A program made the position numbers and the translations under genes. From Ampullaceana balthica (taxonomy: Eukaryota; Mollusca; Gastropoda; Lymnaeidae): a stretch of 64,000 nucleotides of DNA. Every line of letters starts with the position of its first letter. The stretch's first letter is position 1. Location: NCBI GenBank assembly GCA_944989445.1, contig CALYLW010000178.1, forward strand, positions 470,165-534,164, in the 5' to 3' direction. A model generated the notes under the pieces. That model made no database searches and was not told the origin of the DNA. It saw only the letters and a list, made by a program, of their open reading frames with translations. Of this stretch, positions 23,701 through 38,700 are shown one piece after another.

Positions 23701-26700
23701 TTGATTTACAATTACAGTGAAACACAGTTTAATGAATTTTTTTTTCTAAACCACCCACATATTAAAATCATCAATCTTAGCTCAAATAGGAAACTTTACA
23801 CTCTGACCTGGATATTTTGAATTCTATTTAGTAATATTAAAATGTATAACTGTTTCTGAAAAATTAGTTATAGCATGGAATAATACTGAAACAAGAATCT
23901 ACCAAAGCTTGACCAACCATTACTGAAAAAGGAACTAAAGAAATTTGACCAACCATTGCTGAAACAGGAACTAAAGAAATTTGACCAACCATTGCATTGC
24001 TGTATGGCAGTTGCTCCCTCTATCCCTGAGCCTACTTCTTTATTAGGACAATCTTTGCACACAAGTTGGGCTTCTTCATCCTGGTATGTTCCTGGAGAAC
24101 ACACCTGACATCTTTTTGTTTTGGAATCATAGTAAAATCCAAAAGTGCAGCCGACTAAATCAAATGCAGAAAAAAAGAAAAGTTTTGAAACAAAAATGGT
24201 TGTTTAATTATGTTGAGTGTGTGGTATATTCCATAAAATAAATATTTTATCCATCTGTACTTTCAATTTTTTCCAACTGTTTCAAGCTGATATAATTTCA
24301 ATGCAAATTAGCAAATAAAAAATTTACTTGCTTCATATAAGTCAATTTTACAATTTTTTTCTTCTTCAAAAGACAACATGGATCTAAAGAACACAAAGAT
24401 TTTGAAAGGAATACTGACTGCATGTTTTGTTGATCAGTTGTGTCCCTTCCATACACAGCTCATCTGTTTCTTTATCAGATTTGAAACTTTTCTTGATAGG
24501 TTTGTAATCTTTGTTTTCCAATCTTGGAAAGAAAAAATTATTATTAGAATAACTTCAGCTACTCTATCGTATAATAGCAAGTTATTTACTTAAACGCAGG
24601 TGCAGACTATATTTATGCTTCACCTGCCTGATAATTTTATAATTTTTCCTGTTCTCTGCTCAACACTAATTAACGACTAGAGCTAAAAGTCAGTTCAGTA
24701 TTTCATGTTTACCTGACAGGAAATTTTTGCCTTTTGACGGACTGTCTTGCTTTTTTTAAAAGTCTGTTAAATCGTTTCATAGTCCTCTTAGATCTGCAGT
24801 CAACATTACAATTTTCTGATAAAAAAATTAAATCATAAATACTATGTTTCAATGCATTGGATTGATAATATTTATTTGGAACTATTGGATGTAAAAAATG
24901 TTTAAATATAAATCGAAACAATTCAAAATTTACCAGTAATTTTGTTGGCATTTATCTGCAATTCAAACTCAGCTGTCACCAATTGTTTCCGATTTCTCCT
25001 CACCATCTGCCGGAATTTTTTTCTTCTCGAACCACACAAAAGATCTAAGAAGTTCACCTGGCAGCTATTGTTACATTTGTAACGCTTGTCAGCTGTGAAA
25101 GAAATAATGAAACATATTCTACTTTGTTGAAGCATTTTCTAATTCAACTTCTTTTGTTTTTATTTAAATAATTGGATTTTAATCTGACTGCTGAGAGTTC
25201 CGGGAATTTCAGATTTTTAAAATTTGTATAATTTATTTTAATATTTATTATCAAACGTAAAAATAGTTGCATCATGATAAAATCAAGGGGAATGTCTATG
25301 TCTCTTCATCAAAACAAAATTTTAAATAACTGCAATAAGTCTTTAAGTTTACGTAATTATCACTTTCCCAAAGATTAAAGTAAATACTTGCTATTTAGAA
25401 GCTATCATTTCTTAAAAGAAAAACATAAGACACTTAGTTCTTACTGTTAAAAGTGTCTGTTAAATTTTGTTTCATCATCTCTACCTCCCCAGGTCCAACA
25501 ACACAGGAATCTCGAATCAAAACAAACCGTGCTTTTTTAGTAAAACTTGGAGCCAGTATATTTGCTGAGAAATAAATCAAAGGACATGCATCGTTTAATA
25601 CTTGACTATATCATATAGGTGGTTTTCTTTTCACTACATAGGTTTTTAAAGTTAATTTATAAAAATAGTTCTCATAATTTATCTGTAGAATTTTTATGAT
25701 TACTTGATAAGTCCCTTAGGCATTGACTCTATACGCACATTAAATGAAGAAATAATTGGTAAAAGTTGAACAAAATTTATCAAAACATTTTTTAAAACAT
25801 TTATTTTTTAAACAAATTTACTGGAACATTGTGGCAAGCCTGCCTCCATATTTGTCCATTCATAATTAGTGCTTGGACCACAACGAAAGGAAACACTAGT
25901 TGAGTTGAAGACTCCAGCCTGGTTGATGAGGAAAGCATTCTCTGCACAACTCATCACACAATGCTGTTCCTTAGGACCAACTGGGACACAGGTCAGAATG
26001 GAGTTTGGCTGCTGGACCAGTGAGATGCACTGTTGCACATCTAATAGATGGAAATATTTCTAATACAAACCATTTTCTTTTTTTTTAAAGTAGAAAAATA
26101 ATTAAAATCAATATTCCGTAGAATTTTAATATTCAAAATCTGAAAATACTTTCTTTTTTTTAAATTTCTAACCAAAAATATTTTTTTACAAGCCAGAAAA
26201 CATCTGCCTAGGTATTAAATATTTCATACCATTTTTAACATGAACAAAATTAGTGTATTAACAGACCTATACAATCATGCTTGTTAGGGTGCAGTTTGAG
26301 ACCAGGATTGCATGAGCATGTGTAACTACCCTCTGAATTGTTACACATGTGAGCACATCCACCATTCTGGACAGCACACTCATTGACATCTAAAATGTTT
26401 TGTAAATTAAAATTTCATCATTTTTGATAATAAACTTAGTCACTAAATTTTACTTAAATGAAATTCTTTATTATTTATCTTTTTAAATGAAGGAACCAGG
26501 AAAACCAACTCTCTGCCAACATTTGAAACTCTGATAAAAATGCAAGACTTGACATAAACCATGGATAAGCATAGGATGCAATAATCTTCTGTGTAAAAGG
26601 AGCATGTGTAACAGATAAGATAAGGTAAATGTATCATATAAGCCTTGTTTAACTCAATAGCTCCTGAAGGGTTACTTCCGAATCTATTTCATATTCCGGA

Positions 26701-29700
26701 CAAAAGGGAAGCAACTTCGTTAAGCTTTTGATTCCATTAGAAAAATGCTTTTATTTTCTAAAGATCTTCGATTATCTTAAAAAATAAAATGATTAATGCA
26801 TCAAGAAATGAATTAAGTTTAATAAAAATATAACATGCACTGCGAAATAATGACGATTAAAGTCCGATAACGCGATTTTTGGCATCTCGGGTGAATACAT
26901 ACGCCTTAATAGACGGGTCATACTAATTCACACATGGATCAAAAGTGAAAGAAGATAAAAACATCCGGTAATTTTTATTGAAATCTCGTAGAATCACACA
27001 ATAGCCGGAAGTCTCGAGGAAAGCGAGATTTTGTCCTGTTTTTAACTAAAAATACGAGAGTGCGTCGCTAGGCGAACTGACGCATTTGGGCGCATCCGTA
27101 CGGACCCCTATAAGGACGCATTTAGTCGCATCAGGCGCTAATGAGTTAAAGTTTGCAGTCCTTTGATATAATCATGGATCTAGATATCTAGAATCTCATA
27201 GAATAGTTTCAAAGGTCCACCCTACCTGCACAGTGTGTGACACCATAGAGTTGATACCCTTGCTTACAGTGGCACTGAAATGATCCTGGCATATTTTCAC
27301 ACTTGTGATCACAGGCCCCTTTTATAATGCATTCATCTATATCTGTAATTAAATATTTTGGTTAGTATTTTTTTTAAAAATAACATTTATCATTTCAAGG
27401 AAAATATTATTTCTTTCTCTCTTAAGATATGAAAATTTTCTTTAAATAAATTTTGATGCCTTAACAGGAAATGTAAATTTTCAAACTTAATTTGTCCCAG
27501 AAGTTTCTTACCTAAATTAAGATTTATACAAAGATGTGCTTACCCACGTAGTTTTTATACATTAACCTGCTTACCTACACATGTCTTATAATCTGAACTG
27601 ACTTTATAACCAGGTGGGCAGACACACTCAAAGCCTCCTTTAATATTTTCACACATGTGAGAGCAGCCATCAGTTTTTTTCTCACACTCATCCACATCTG
27701 TAAAAAAAGATATAACATTTTTTTATGAACCTTGTTAGCGAATAAAATAATTATTTTGTTTTAAATTTACAACTGACCTGAATATAAAAAAACCTTGAAA
27801 TACTACTGAGCCTTGCTTGGCATATACAAATATTTTAGAAAAACTTTTTTTTTAAACACTTGCCTATCCTGTAAATAGAACACATTTTTATCTGTTGCAA
27901 ACGCTTGAATTGTAAATTATATCGAGATTTCACTGCCCATAGAAAGTGACAGTAAATTACTTTGATTACATTGATGGGCAAAGATGTCAAAGACACCAAA
28001 CATTCCCAACCCAAAGTGAAAACAGTCTGGGATTCATTCACTCTCCTGCCCCCCCCCCATTCCTACCCACACTCTCTATTCTGGGAGGGGGGTGGGTAAA
28101 GTCAAAATAACTACATTTACTCTCATTCCTACCCACACTCTCTATTCTGGGAGGGGGGTGGGTAAAGTCAAAATAACTACTTTTACTCTCCTCCCCCCCC
28201 CATTCCTACCCACACTCTCTATTCTGGGAGGGGGGTGGGTAAAGTCAAAATAACTACTTTTCATATTTCATCATGACTTTTCCTAGTTGTGTTAATACTA
28301 ATATTTTGTTTTATAATTAATAAATGGTAAAATTGTCTAAAATACTTATTAAAACCATTATAAAACAAAAACAATAATTTGTTTTTTTTTATTTTAAATT
28401 TAAATAAGTTTAATCAATGAATTTTTTTCAAATGGACAATGCTATATTCCACCGCTTGATGTCTGATCCCATGTATTTTGGGAGACTACAAATCCTAAGG
28501 TTTAACTTAGAAGTAAAATAATAAAAATATGCATTGAACTTATCACAGAAATAACCTGTGTTTACATTTATTACATGAATTCAAAGACAATTGCTGCATA
28601 TATTGTTAATCATGTACAAATAGTATGTTTATGAAATGGCTGCTTCTCCTGGGTCCTGACTTCTGAATGTCGTTCTTTTTTTTATTCAACTCTTAGTTTC
28701 TGAACTGACTTTGATTAGTGTTGCTTTTTTTGTTTTGTTTTTTTGTTTTTAAATCTGGGAGTGATATTTTTTTTTCAAGTGAAGACTTGTATTTCCCCAA
28801 CGGCCACATCAACTTACATTTAGTTTATTTCATGTCATACTACATTTTCAAAAAAGAACCTAAAGCTCAAAGATGTTTATCTTTATCAAATTTTAACCCA
28901 GTTTATGCCCTGGTTTGCTCTCTCTATTATTTCTATTTTAACTGGTTAGGAGGAATATATAAGTAAGAAAATCTTAGAATTGAGCCAATTTTAGCAGAAT
29001 TCCAGTGTCTGAAATTGTTTGTTATAAAAAAAATATTATGCTTTACATTTTTTTATCATTTTATTTTTATTTAAGTTGGCTGGAAATTCCACCCATGCTG
29101 CTTGCGGTGAAAATTCCAGTCCCCTCCTTTCTCCTTCAGCAACTGTTGCCTACATTTAATGAATAGCAAACTTCCATAGAACATATCATTAACTACAGCA
29201 GCATTTTGCATGAATGATCTATCAAACATCTGAGTTGTTATATTGTGATCTCAAATAATTAATTGAAAAAACGATGAAAACAATTTGTTGGGAAAGCAAA
29301 AAAATAAAAATAATTTCTGAAGAACATTTTAATTTTCAATGAAATTCAGTAAACATGCACTATTTAAATTGATAATCCTCAAAATTATCATAAATGATAT
29401 GAAAGGTTTGCCCTAATTTTTAGTTCATGAAGAATTTAATGGTATTTACTAGAGTTGTAAATATCTTGGGGAAAACAACTAATAAAAAACATTCACACTC
29501 TTGTTCCTTTCAGGCGCTCAATCGGATACACACAATGACAAAAGTGAGAAAAATCTGGACAAATTATCAATGGTAAAACATGACAGAAGTACTGGGTATT
29601 CAAAACTCTAGAGCAGTGGTGACCAACCAGTTTTAGATGAACCCAACCTGGCCGGTGTGTCAGCTAAAACTGCCCTGTGTCTAAAATTAATGTGAATTTC

Positions 29701-32700
29701 TTTCCTACACTAACAGATTTTTATATTTCTTTTAAAATCTTTTATGTTTTAGAATCTGAACAGATCCACGGCTCCAGATTTTTAATATTGTGACAGCCTG
29801 GTCACCACTGGCTCCAGAGTCATCAGGTTCTCTCACCTATACAAGATCTGCCATCTTGATGTAGTTTGAAGCCTTCCGGGCATGAACAAACAGGTCCATT
29901 TGTTGAGTCGGCACATTTTCTTTCACAACCGCCATTGTTTACTGAGCAGGATGCTGTAAAACAGTTGCAATATTGATTCTATACATCTGCTCATTTGCAG
30001 TCCACATATGAAATGGTAAAAGAAACATGTGGCAATGCCAAATGTCTGGTTGGTGTGTTGATTAAGTCAAAGAATTATCTCCCATGTCAGTCCTGTTCAT
30101 ACTATAAGTGAGCAACTTTTGCTTTCTTTAAAAGCTTAGAAATAATTTTTAAGCATCCATTGCATTTCCAAGAATCACAGATTAAGACATGATTTTTTTT
30201 TAAAATTATTCTTATAAGTCACTGTTGTTATTATAATATTTTCTTGTGAATGTAAAAAGCAGGTCAAATAGATGTTGAGAATTTGTGCTCAGTTTTCTCT
30301 GGATTTATGCTCCAGGTCATAGATTTCAATTTACGGACTTGCCAAAGATGTTGACAGCTGCCGCCGAAAACCTCGTACCTTGGAAACTTATCACAATTCA
30401 AGTGATGATGAAGGGAGTATGTGAAGTCAGTTATTTTTCATTCCCGTACTTGTTCAAATCAATCATGAAATTTCTTCATTTGTTAAATTCCTTAATCACA
30501 TATTTCTGGCTTTAACTTTAAACCTTATTCAAATCTGAACGGTTGACCCACAGATTTAAATTTATTTGTTTTGTAGATATAAACGGTTTAATGGAGTTAA
30601 ATCCACCAATGTTGACTGTGGAGCTCTTCGTCATTAACATTTCCTGCATTAAATGTAGCAAGTATCTTCTTGATTTTAGGAACTTTTAAATACAAAACTT
30701 TGCTCTTAGAAAATTATGAAATATTTGGAGATGCTGTTAAATTAAAGTGTTTTTTTCTTTTTAAAATTGATTTTAATTTTCAGAATATACATTAAAATGA
30801 TTCATTGATTTTCGTAAATCTCAAAAAGTATACCAAGTACTGTCCAACCAAGTATTGATGGATGATATTGACAATAATCTTATATTAAATATTAATCTTA
30901 TAACTGAAATGTCCTGATTTTTTTTATTGATTAAGGATTAGTAAAAAATACACAATTTTATAAGAAATGCAAATCAGACCCAACATTTACATAATCATAT
31001 TTTTAAAATTGATTTAGTTAGTAGCAGTTACATGTAATTAGATGTGTTAGTGATAATGAAAATAATTTTGATGCCTGAATCAAGCTCATAAGCACATTAA
31101 AAAAAAATTCTTTAATTGTTATGTTGGCCACCACTACACTATTATTTTCACAGTCAGAAAGCAACACAACAAAACTGTCTCTCATCTTCCCCCCTACTTC
31201 AGTAAAAGCTCTCTCATTATTTCCCATTTCCACACAAGCGCTCTGTGAGTATTTTCTACAGTCCAGTCACCCACCTGTGCATGTCTTGCCATCAGGGTTA
31301 AGTATATACCTAGGAGCACAAGAACACACTGGACCATCTGCTGTTGAGTTACATATATGTTGGCAGCCACCATTGCCCAACTCACAACTTCCTAATGGAA
31401 TCATCAAAAGATAATAGGTTTTAAAAAAAAATATTTATAGCATAAAAATAATAAGACATAACTCATGTTTATCAATATTTCAATGCTTTATTATTGATGT
31501 AAATTTTGATATTTTTTGTTGTTGTGAGTAGGTTGTCCTTGCACTTTATTCAATGTAAATTAAAAAAGGGAAAGACATGCCTTTAGATTTATTTAGAATT
31601 CATTGATTAAAACATTTTTTCAAAACTTAAGTGAAGCTGACTTACTATAAAATCTTTTAAAATCTTCCTATAAATATTTGATAGGCAACATTTAGGGCCA
31701 CACGGGAAATATAAGAAAATAAAACTGCCTAGCGAATTAATGAGTTGATATATGAAAATAAAAGTTAAATAAAGCGCATGAATAAAGGATCTCACATGCC
31801 TCAGACAATAAAAATAAATATTGCGCTCCTACAGTTATATGGAGCCTAAATGTCAAAGAGCATCGCACTTCAGATCAAAAGAGTTCATACTGACTTCTGA
31901 CCTTATCACAACTACAACAGTTTACCCATACTACTTTGGGGCACGGTGACCTTAAGTTTCAGAAACACAAGTTCTTTCAATGAGAGGCTGCACCTCTTAG
32001 GCTCTACAGAGAAATTTACAACATCTTATCTTTAACTTTAATTGCAGACCTAAAAACCTTAAATTTACATATTCTTCATAAAAAGCATGTTATCCCATAC
32101 AAACACCATAGCTAATGTATACAATACATTGTGTGGACTCACGAATACATGTCTTCCCATCGGAATGTAAGAAGTATCCATTTCTACAGTAACACTCCAC
32201 CTTGTTACTGGTGGAAGCTGCTCTGCATCCATGATCACAGCCATGCTTGATACGACACCACTCACCAACTGAATAGGAAAGTAGAAAAATTTGGTAATTT
32301 TAATTTTTTTTTAAACTTTGTATTTTTAAATCCCTTATATTAACTTCACCGCCGTCTCTCTCTGTCTCTCTGTCTTGGGGAGGGCGCGCGGAAAAACAAA
32401 AGTAAAAAATGACCCACTTCCCTTAAAGCCATCAAGTTGAAATTCGCCACATGGATCCGTGTCACCTAACAATGCATTTTATAAAAATTTCAGATCGATC
32501 GAACGTACCGTAATTAAATTAATGCATTTTTAGTTTACCTCTATAAGAGGTATGTAATTCAATTTCACGGTTTGTTATTGTTGTTTTTTCACGTGACAGC
32601 TCAGTTCGCGCGTTGACGCGATGTACCGGGGTGCTTTTGTTTACACTTTACATGTCACGCTGAGCTCGGTCCAGCGATCGGTGACCAGACTTCAGTTATA

Positions 32701-35700
32701 AAGCAAAGTTGAGTTAAGACAGATTCAGTCTGTAAATGTTTGCCGCGTTTGAAAATAATTAATACTGTTAGTTATGTCTCACATATAAGGGATTTATAGT
32801 CAAAAACTTTTTTTTTACGGGTTTGTTTTATTTTCAATCATGTCACTGTTCACAATATCCCCTCCCCAACAAAAAGAAAAAAAAATAAGATAGGTCTATT
32901 GCAAGTTTATATCAAATTTGCTACATAGTTACTTCTTACTTTTTTCACCTTTATTTTGTAATAACTTTGAAAATGGAAAGGAAACATTACAATAACAATA
33001 CCTTTCTCTGAAGATATTGTAATTTAAAATTAAAATTAAATCAGGAGTATCTAATTATTGGAACACAAAAAATTTTTAATTTTTTTTAAACAACAGATTT
33101 TCCTAATACACATAAGTCCATTACATTTTGAATGGCCATTAGTCCCATCTAATAAGATGTTAACACTTATATCTAACAACTGATAACATCTTGAAAAATA
33201 CTTACATCTAACATGTTCATAACACTTGTATCTAACATGTTGATAACACTTATATCTAACATGTTCATAACACTTGTATCTAACATGTTGATGACACTTA
33301 TATCTAACATGTTGATAACACTTGTATCTAACATGTTGATAACACTTATATCTAACATGTTGATAACACTTGTATCTAACATGTTGATAACACTTAAAAC
33401 TAACATGTTGATAACACTTATATCTAACATGTTGATAACACCTATATCTAACATGTTGATAACACTTATATCTAACATGTTGATAACACTTATATCTAAC
33501 ATGTTGATAACACTTGTATCTAACATGTTGATAACACTTATAACTAACATGTTGATAACACTTATATCTAACATGTTGATAACACTTATATCTAACATGT
33601 TGATAACACGTATATCTAAAATGTTGATAACACTTATATCTAACATGTTGATAACACTTACATCTAACATGTTGATAACACTTATATATAACATGTTGAA
33701 AACACTTATATCAAACATGTTGATAACACTTATATCTAAAATGTTGATAACACTTATATCTAACATGTTGATAACACTTACAAACACATTTTTTCCCCAA
33801 TGCATCCAGTGAGTATCCAGAGCTACATCTGCACTCAAAGCTCCCAAGGGAGTTAACACATTGGTGCGAGCAGCCTCCTTTATTTTCAAAACATTCATTT
33901 TTATCTGGAATTAGAAGCAAATGTAATATATTAAAACTTGTGCATAATTTTCAAAACAGCTTTTCTAATATCTTACCCACGGGTATGAAGCCAATCTGAA
34001 ATGCGTAAATAAATTATATCTTAGGATTACTTTAAGATTCAATTTGAACAGTGATGATGGAGGAATAAATATGTTTTAAGAAAGAGTAATAGAAACATAG
34101 TCATATCTCAGATTGTAATTATGCCTGTGTGAGGTATTGCTAATTTTAGAACACTTCCATTAAACATTAATCATTTTGTATCTAACACCTTCCGGTCAAT
34201 TTGTAGATGGCTCACATAAAAATACACCTACTCAATATGCTTTCCCCAAAAAATATTATTTATATGGTTCACTAATTGAACTTTGTAACAACCAGAAAGC
34301 CTTTAATTTGCCATAGATGTGCTAGATGGATTTAACATAAAAACTGGATTGCAGTAGCAACAAAATAGATGTAGATATTTTTTTTAAAGTTCACATACAT
34401 TGATGTACAGCATCACCTTCTATAATACATTATAATATGATATGATATAGTAAATATAAATGCAAGTCATGATTATACCTAAACAATCTCTTCCATCTGG
34501 CGCCAAAGTGAAACCATCATTACAGGCGCACGTGAAGTTTCCAGGTGTGTTGATGCACAGATGTACACACCCGCCATTTTCTTGGTGACATTCATCTTCA
34601 TCTGACAACAAAACAAAACAAAAAGTTGTCTGGGAATGTGTCTGTGAATGTGTGATTAAATGTGTGTGAATGTGTGAGAGAATGTGTGTGTGAATGTGTG
34701 TGTGTGAATGTGTGTGTGTGTGTGTGTGAATGTGTGAGTGAATGTGTGAGAGAATGTGTGCGTGAATGTGTGAGTGAATTTGTGAGAGAATGTGTGTGAA
34801 TGTGTGAGCGAATGTGTGAGTGAATGTAAGAGTGAATGTGTGAGTGAATCAGTGAATGTGTGTGTGAATGTGTGAGTGAATGTAAGAGTGAATGTGAGAG
34901 TGAATGAGTGTGAATGTGTGAGTGAATGTGTGTGTGATAGGCAAGTTTAAATAAAGAAATCGCCCAGAATTCGGCCAATGCCCAGGGTTGGCCAATGCCC
35001 AGAAGTTGGCCAATGTTTGATAAGATGAAAATAGTTGAATATTTTAGTTGCATCATTGATCTCATGGGGAAAAAAAGAAGACATGTTTGGAGTCTGGAGT
35101 GGTAATCATACAAACACATATTTGGGGAATTTGGCGGGGGGGGGGAATTTTGTGATTACTTGGCCCTGGGTTGTCCTTAATATGACCCTCGACATTTTTT
35201 TCATCAATTAGATTTAAATTACGATGTCGGCTGTTGGCGCCAATCCCCCCCCCCACACACTTTTTTGTCACGAAACAGTGATGACCTTATTTTTACTAGT
35301 TGGAGGAGTGTGGGGGTGGGGGTGGTGGTCCGTAAAGCCATTAATCATCTGACAACCTAACATGATCAACTAAATGAAGTTTGTGTGTCCTGGACAGAGG
35401 GGGATGTTCCCTAAAACGCCAGTTGTACAAGATTCTACCTTTTTTTTTAATGTCCCTTTGAGGTGAGTGATACCCCTTTTTTTATTTTAAAAAAATAATT
35501 ATTTTTTTTTAAAAGGTTATATCCCTTTGTTGTAAGTGATGTCCCCTTCGTTGCAAGCGATGTCCCTTATTTGCAAGTGCTGCAGATTTGCTAAACTTGA
35601 TGTCCCTTTTTGTAAAGTGATGAAGTGTTCGGTGAAGCAAAGAATTTAAACTCAACTTTGTGCTATTCTTTTCCGGATGCGCTACTACAAATAGTAGTTA

Positions 35701-38700
35701 CATTCCCCCAGCTCAAGCTATTACATGAGAAAATGTAAGTAGTTACCTGCCCCCAGCTCAAGCTATTACATGAGAAAATGTAAGTAGTTACCTGCCCCCA
35801 GCTCAAGCTATTACATGAGAAAATGTAAGTAGTTACCTGCCCCCAGCTCAAGTTATTACATGAGAAAATGTAAGTAGTTACCTGCCCCCAGCTAAAGCTA
35901 TTACATGAGAAAATGTAAGTAGTTACCTGCCCCCAGCTCAAGTTATTACATGAGAAAATGTAAGTAGTTACCTGCCCCCAGCTCAAGCTATTACATGAGA
36001 AAATGTAAGTAGTTACCTGTCCCCAGCTCAAGCTATTACAAGAGAAAATTTAAGTTAACATTCATATGTCAATTATGAACAATGGAAATTTTAAAAAAAG
36101 ATTTTTAAAAACCACGTTTTTATAAGCGGACTAAAAAGAAGAAAATACATTTTTAAAATACTCCATAAGTACTATGATGCAATATGACTAAAAACGTGGG
36201 TCGGGCGCTACTCAGGCTTAACTAATTCAATTCCCTCATTTTCTTACTCGTCATTTGTAAATCCTAATCATTTTAGCCAAAAGCCCGAAAAGCGCCCGCA
36301 CACGTTTTTAGTCATATTACATCATAGTATTTACTTCAAATTTTAATTTTTTAAAATGTATTTTCTTCTTTTTAGTCCGCTTATAAAAACGTGGTTTTTA
36401 AAAATCTTTTTTTACTTTTATTTATTTTATTCTTTTTAGTCTAAGTGTATGCTATGGTGAGTTTTGAAGTATTGATTATGTTCAAATTATAATACGCATT
36501 GCCCGACAAACATTTACAGACTGGAAATGACTAATCTCCCCTTGATGTTAAACATTGTTTTTGTGGTCGGGGTTGGTGTGAACTCGGCACGTGAATGTAA
36601 TGTAAACAAGGGCAGACGGATAATACATAGGCTTATATATAGATAAACTAAAAAGTTCAATAACTTAATAACGGTACATTCGATCGATCTGAAATTTTGA
36701 TACAATGCATTGTCATCCAAGATCTATCTGTGGTAAAATTTTGAGATCTCTAGGACCACCAGAATTGGTTTAATTTTACATTGGCAGCTTTGAAAAAATT
36801 GTGGACAGACAAACCAACAAACAGGAACGAAAATGAGTTAATAAAAACGTGGTAAAAAAAACTAAAATAGAAAATATTCCATTGGTGACGTCAAATATCG
36901 GACTTGAATTTTGGCCTTTTATTTTATTTAAATTTAGATTTAGCTTTCCAGTATTTATCACTTTGTTCCAACGTGTGTGTATATTTGCTAGCGCGTACAG
37001 CTAATTTTACAATATTCGGGGCAAACACTGCTGTTATCTCAATCCGATATTTGTTTTCCAAAATAAATTGATAAGCACGAGCCTGATAAGATACCTTGAG
37101 CTGTAAGAAAAAACACATTATGAGAAAATTAACTCAACCTATACGAAATAGAGAGGGGGAGAGAGACAGAGAGAGAAAATACTCGCAAATGCCAACTTCT
37201 TTGTAGACATTTGAAAAGGTTAATGTGTGGGCGTCCAAAAGATGCTTTGCGAGAATCTCAATAAATCCGGCCTCTTTTTATCTGCTTTGATCGATTCACA
37301 GTGATACAAACAAACAAACATGAGATCGTAAAAATATACAAATATACAAACACACAAGCATACAAACAAACTAAATACAAACATAAAAACATGCAACATA
37401 CAAACATACAACATACAAAGGTATCACATCTACGATCCGGACAGTAAAAACTTTTCTTTAACTCAACATCGTGGATTAATGTTCAGATGACATGTGCACT
37501 CAACTACCCGGCTAAGAAAATGAGAGGTAGGGGCTTCGCTCATGTGGAAGTTCAAGAAAAGTATTTGTTCCGCCCATTCCCGAGATAACGCCGACTCTTT
37601 TTGATAAAAATAGATTTGAATAACCTTCTTAATGAAACAGGCACATATACTTTTATAATAGACAATATCGTATTCGTATTTTTCAAATTGTTGTAGTATT
37701 TGCATGTTAATGTGTGTGAGTGTGCATGTGTAAGTGTCTGTGCATGTGTGAGTGTGCATGTGTAAGTGTCTGTGCATGTGTAAGTGTATGTGCATGTGTA
37801 AGTGTCTGTGAATGTGTGAGTGTGCATGTGTAAGTGTCTGTGTATGTGTGAGTGTGCATGTGTGTCTGTACATGTGTGAGTATGCATGTGTAAGTGTCTG
37901 TGCATGTGTAAGTGTCTGTGCATGTGTAAGTGTCTGTGTATGTGTGAGTGTGTATGTGTGAGTGTGCATGTGTAAGTGTCTGTGTATGTGTGAGTGTGCA
38001 TGTGTAAGTGTCTGAGCATGTGTATGTGTGAGTGTGCATGTGTAAGTGTCAGTGTATGTGTGAGTGTGCATGTGTAAGTGTCTGTGCTTGTTTATGTGTG
38101 AAAGTGCTTGTTTATGTGTGAAAGTGCATGTGTAAGTGTCTGTGCATGTGTATGTGTGAGTGTGCGTGTGTAATTGTTTGTGCATGTGTGTGTGACCGCT
38201 TTAGATTGGATTCAAGTTGATACATTGAGCAACTTTCATTAATCTGAAGTCCAAAACACGAGGCTGCAGTGCACTGTATTCTATTTATTAAAAATCATGA
38301 TTCATTTCGTCCAATACTTTGCTTGTACACCAGAAGTTAGTACACATGTAGTGTGTACACCAGAAGCTAGTACACAAGTGTGTACACCAGAAGTTAGTAC
38401 ACAAGAAGTGTGTACACCAGAGGTTAGTACACAAGAAGTGTGTACACCAGAGGTTAGTACACAAGAAGTGTGTACACCAGAAGTTACTACACAAGAAGTG
38501 TGTACACCAGAGGTTACTACACAAGAAGTGTGTACACCAGAGGTTAGTACACAAGAAGTGTGTACACCAGAAGTTACTACACAAGAAGTGTGTACACCAG
38601 AGGTTAGTACACAAGAAGTGTGTACACCAGAAGTTACTACACAAGAAGTGTGTACACCAGAGGTTAGTACACTTGTAATGTGTAAACCAGAAGTTACTAC

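Noticed and set aside
35663..36031. 122-codon [11 protein letters not shown] repeat protein and another donor-seeded array
   Set aside because: The 45-bp unit contains a donor-like word on the - strand, but no exon of SCUBE or any other gene abuts it, so it is not counted with the three donor-linked arrays.
37463..38185. 240-codon His/Thr-rich frame on the - strand
   Set aside because: Low-complexity translation of GT-rich repeats.
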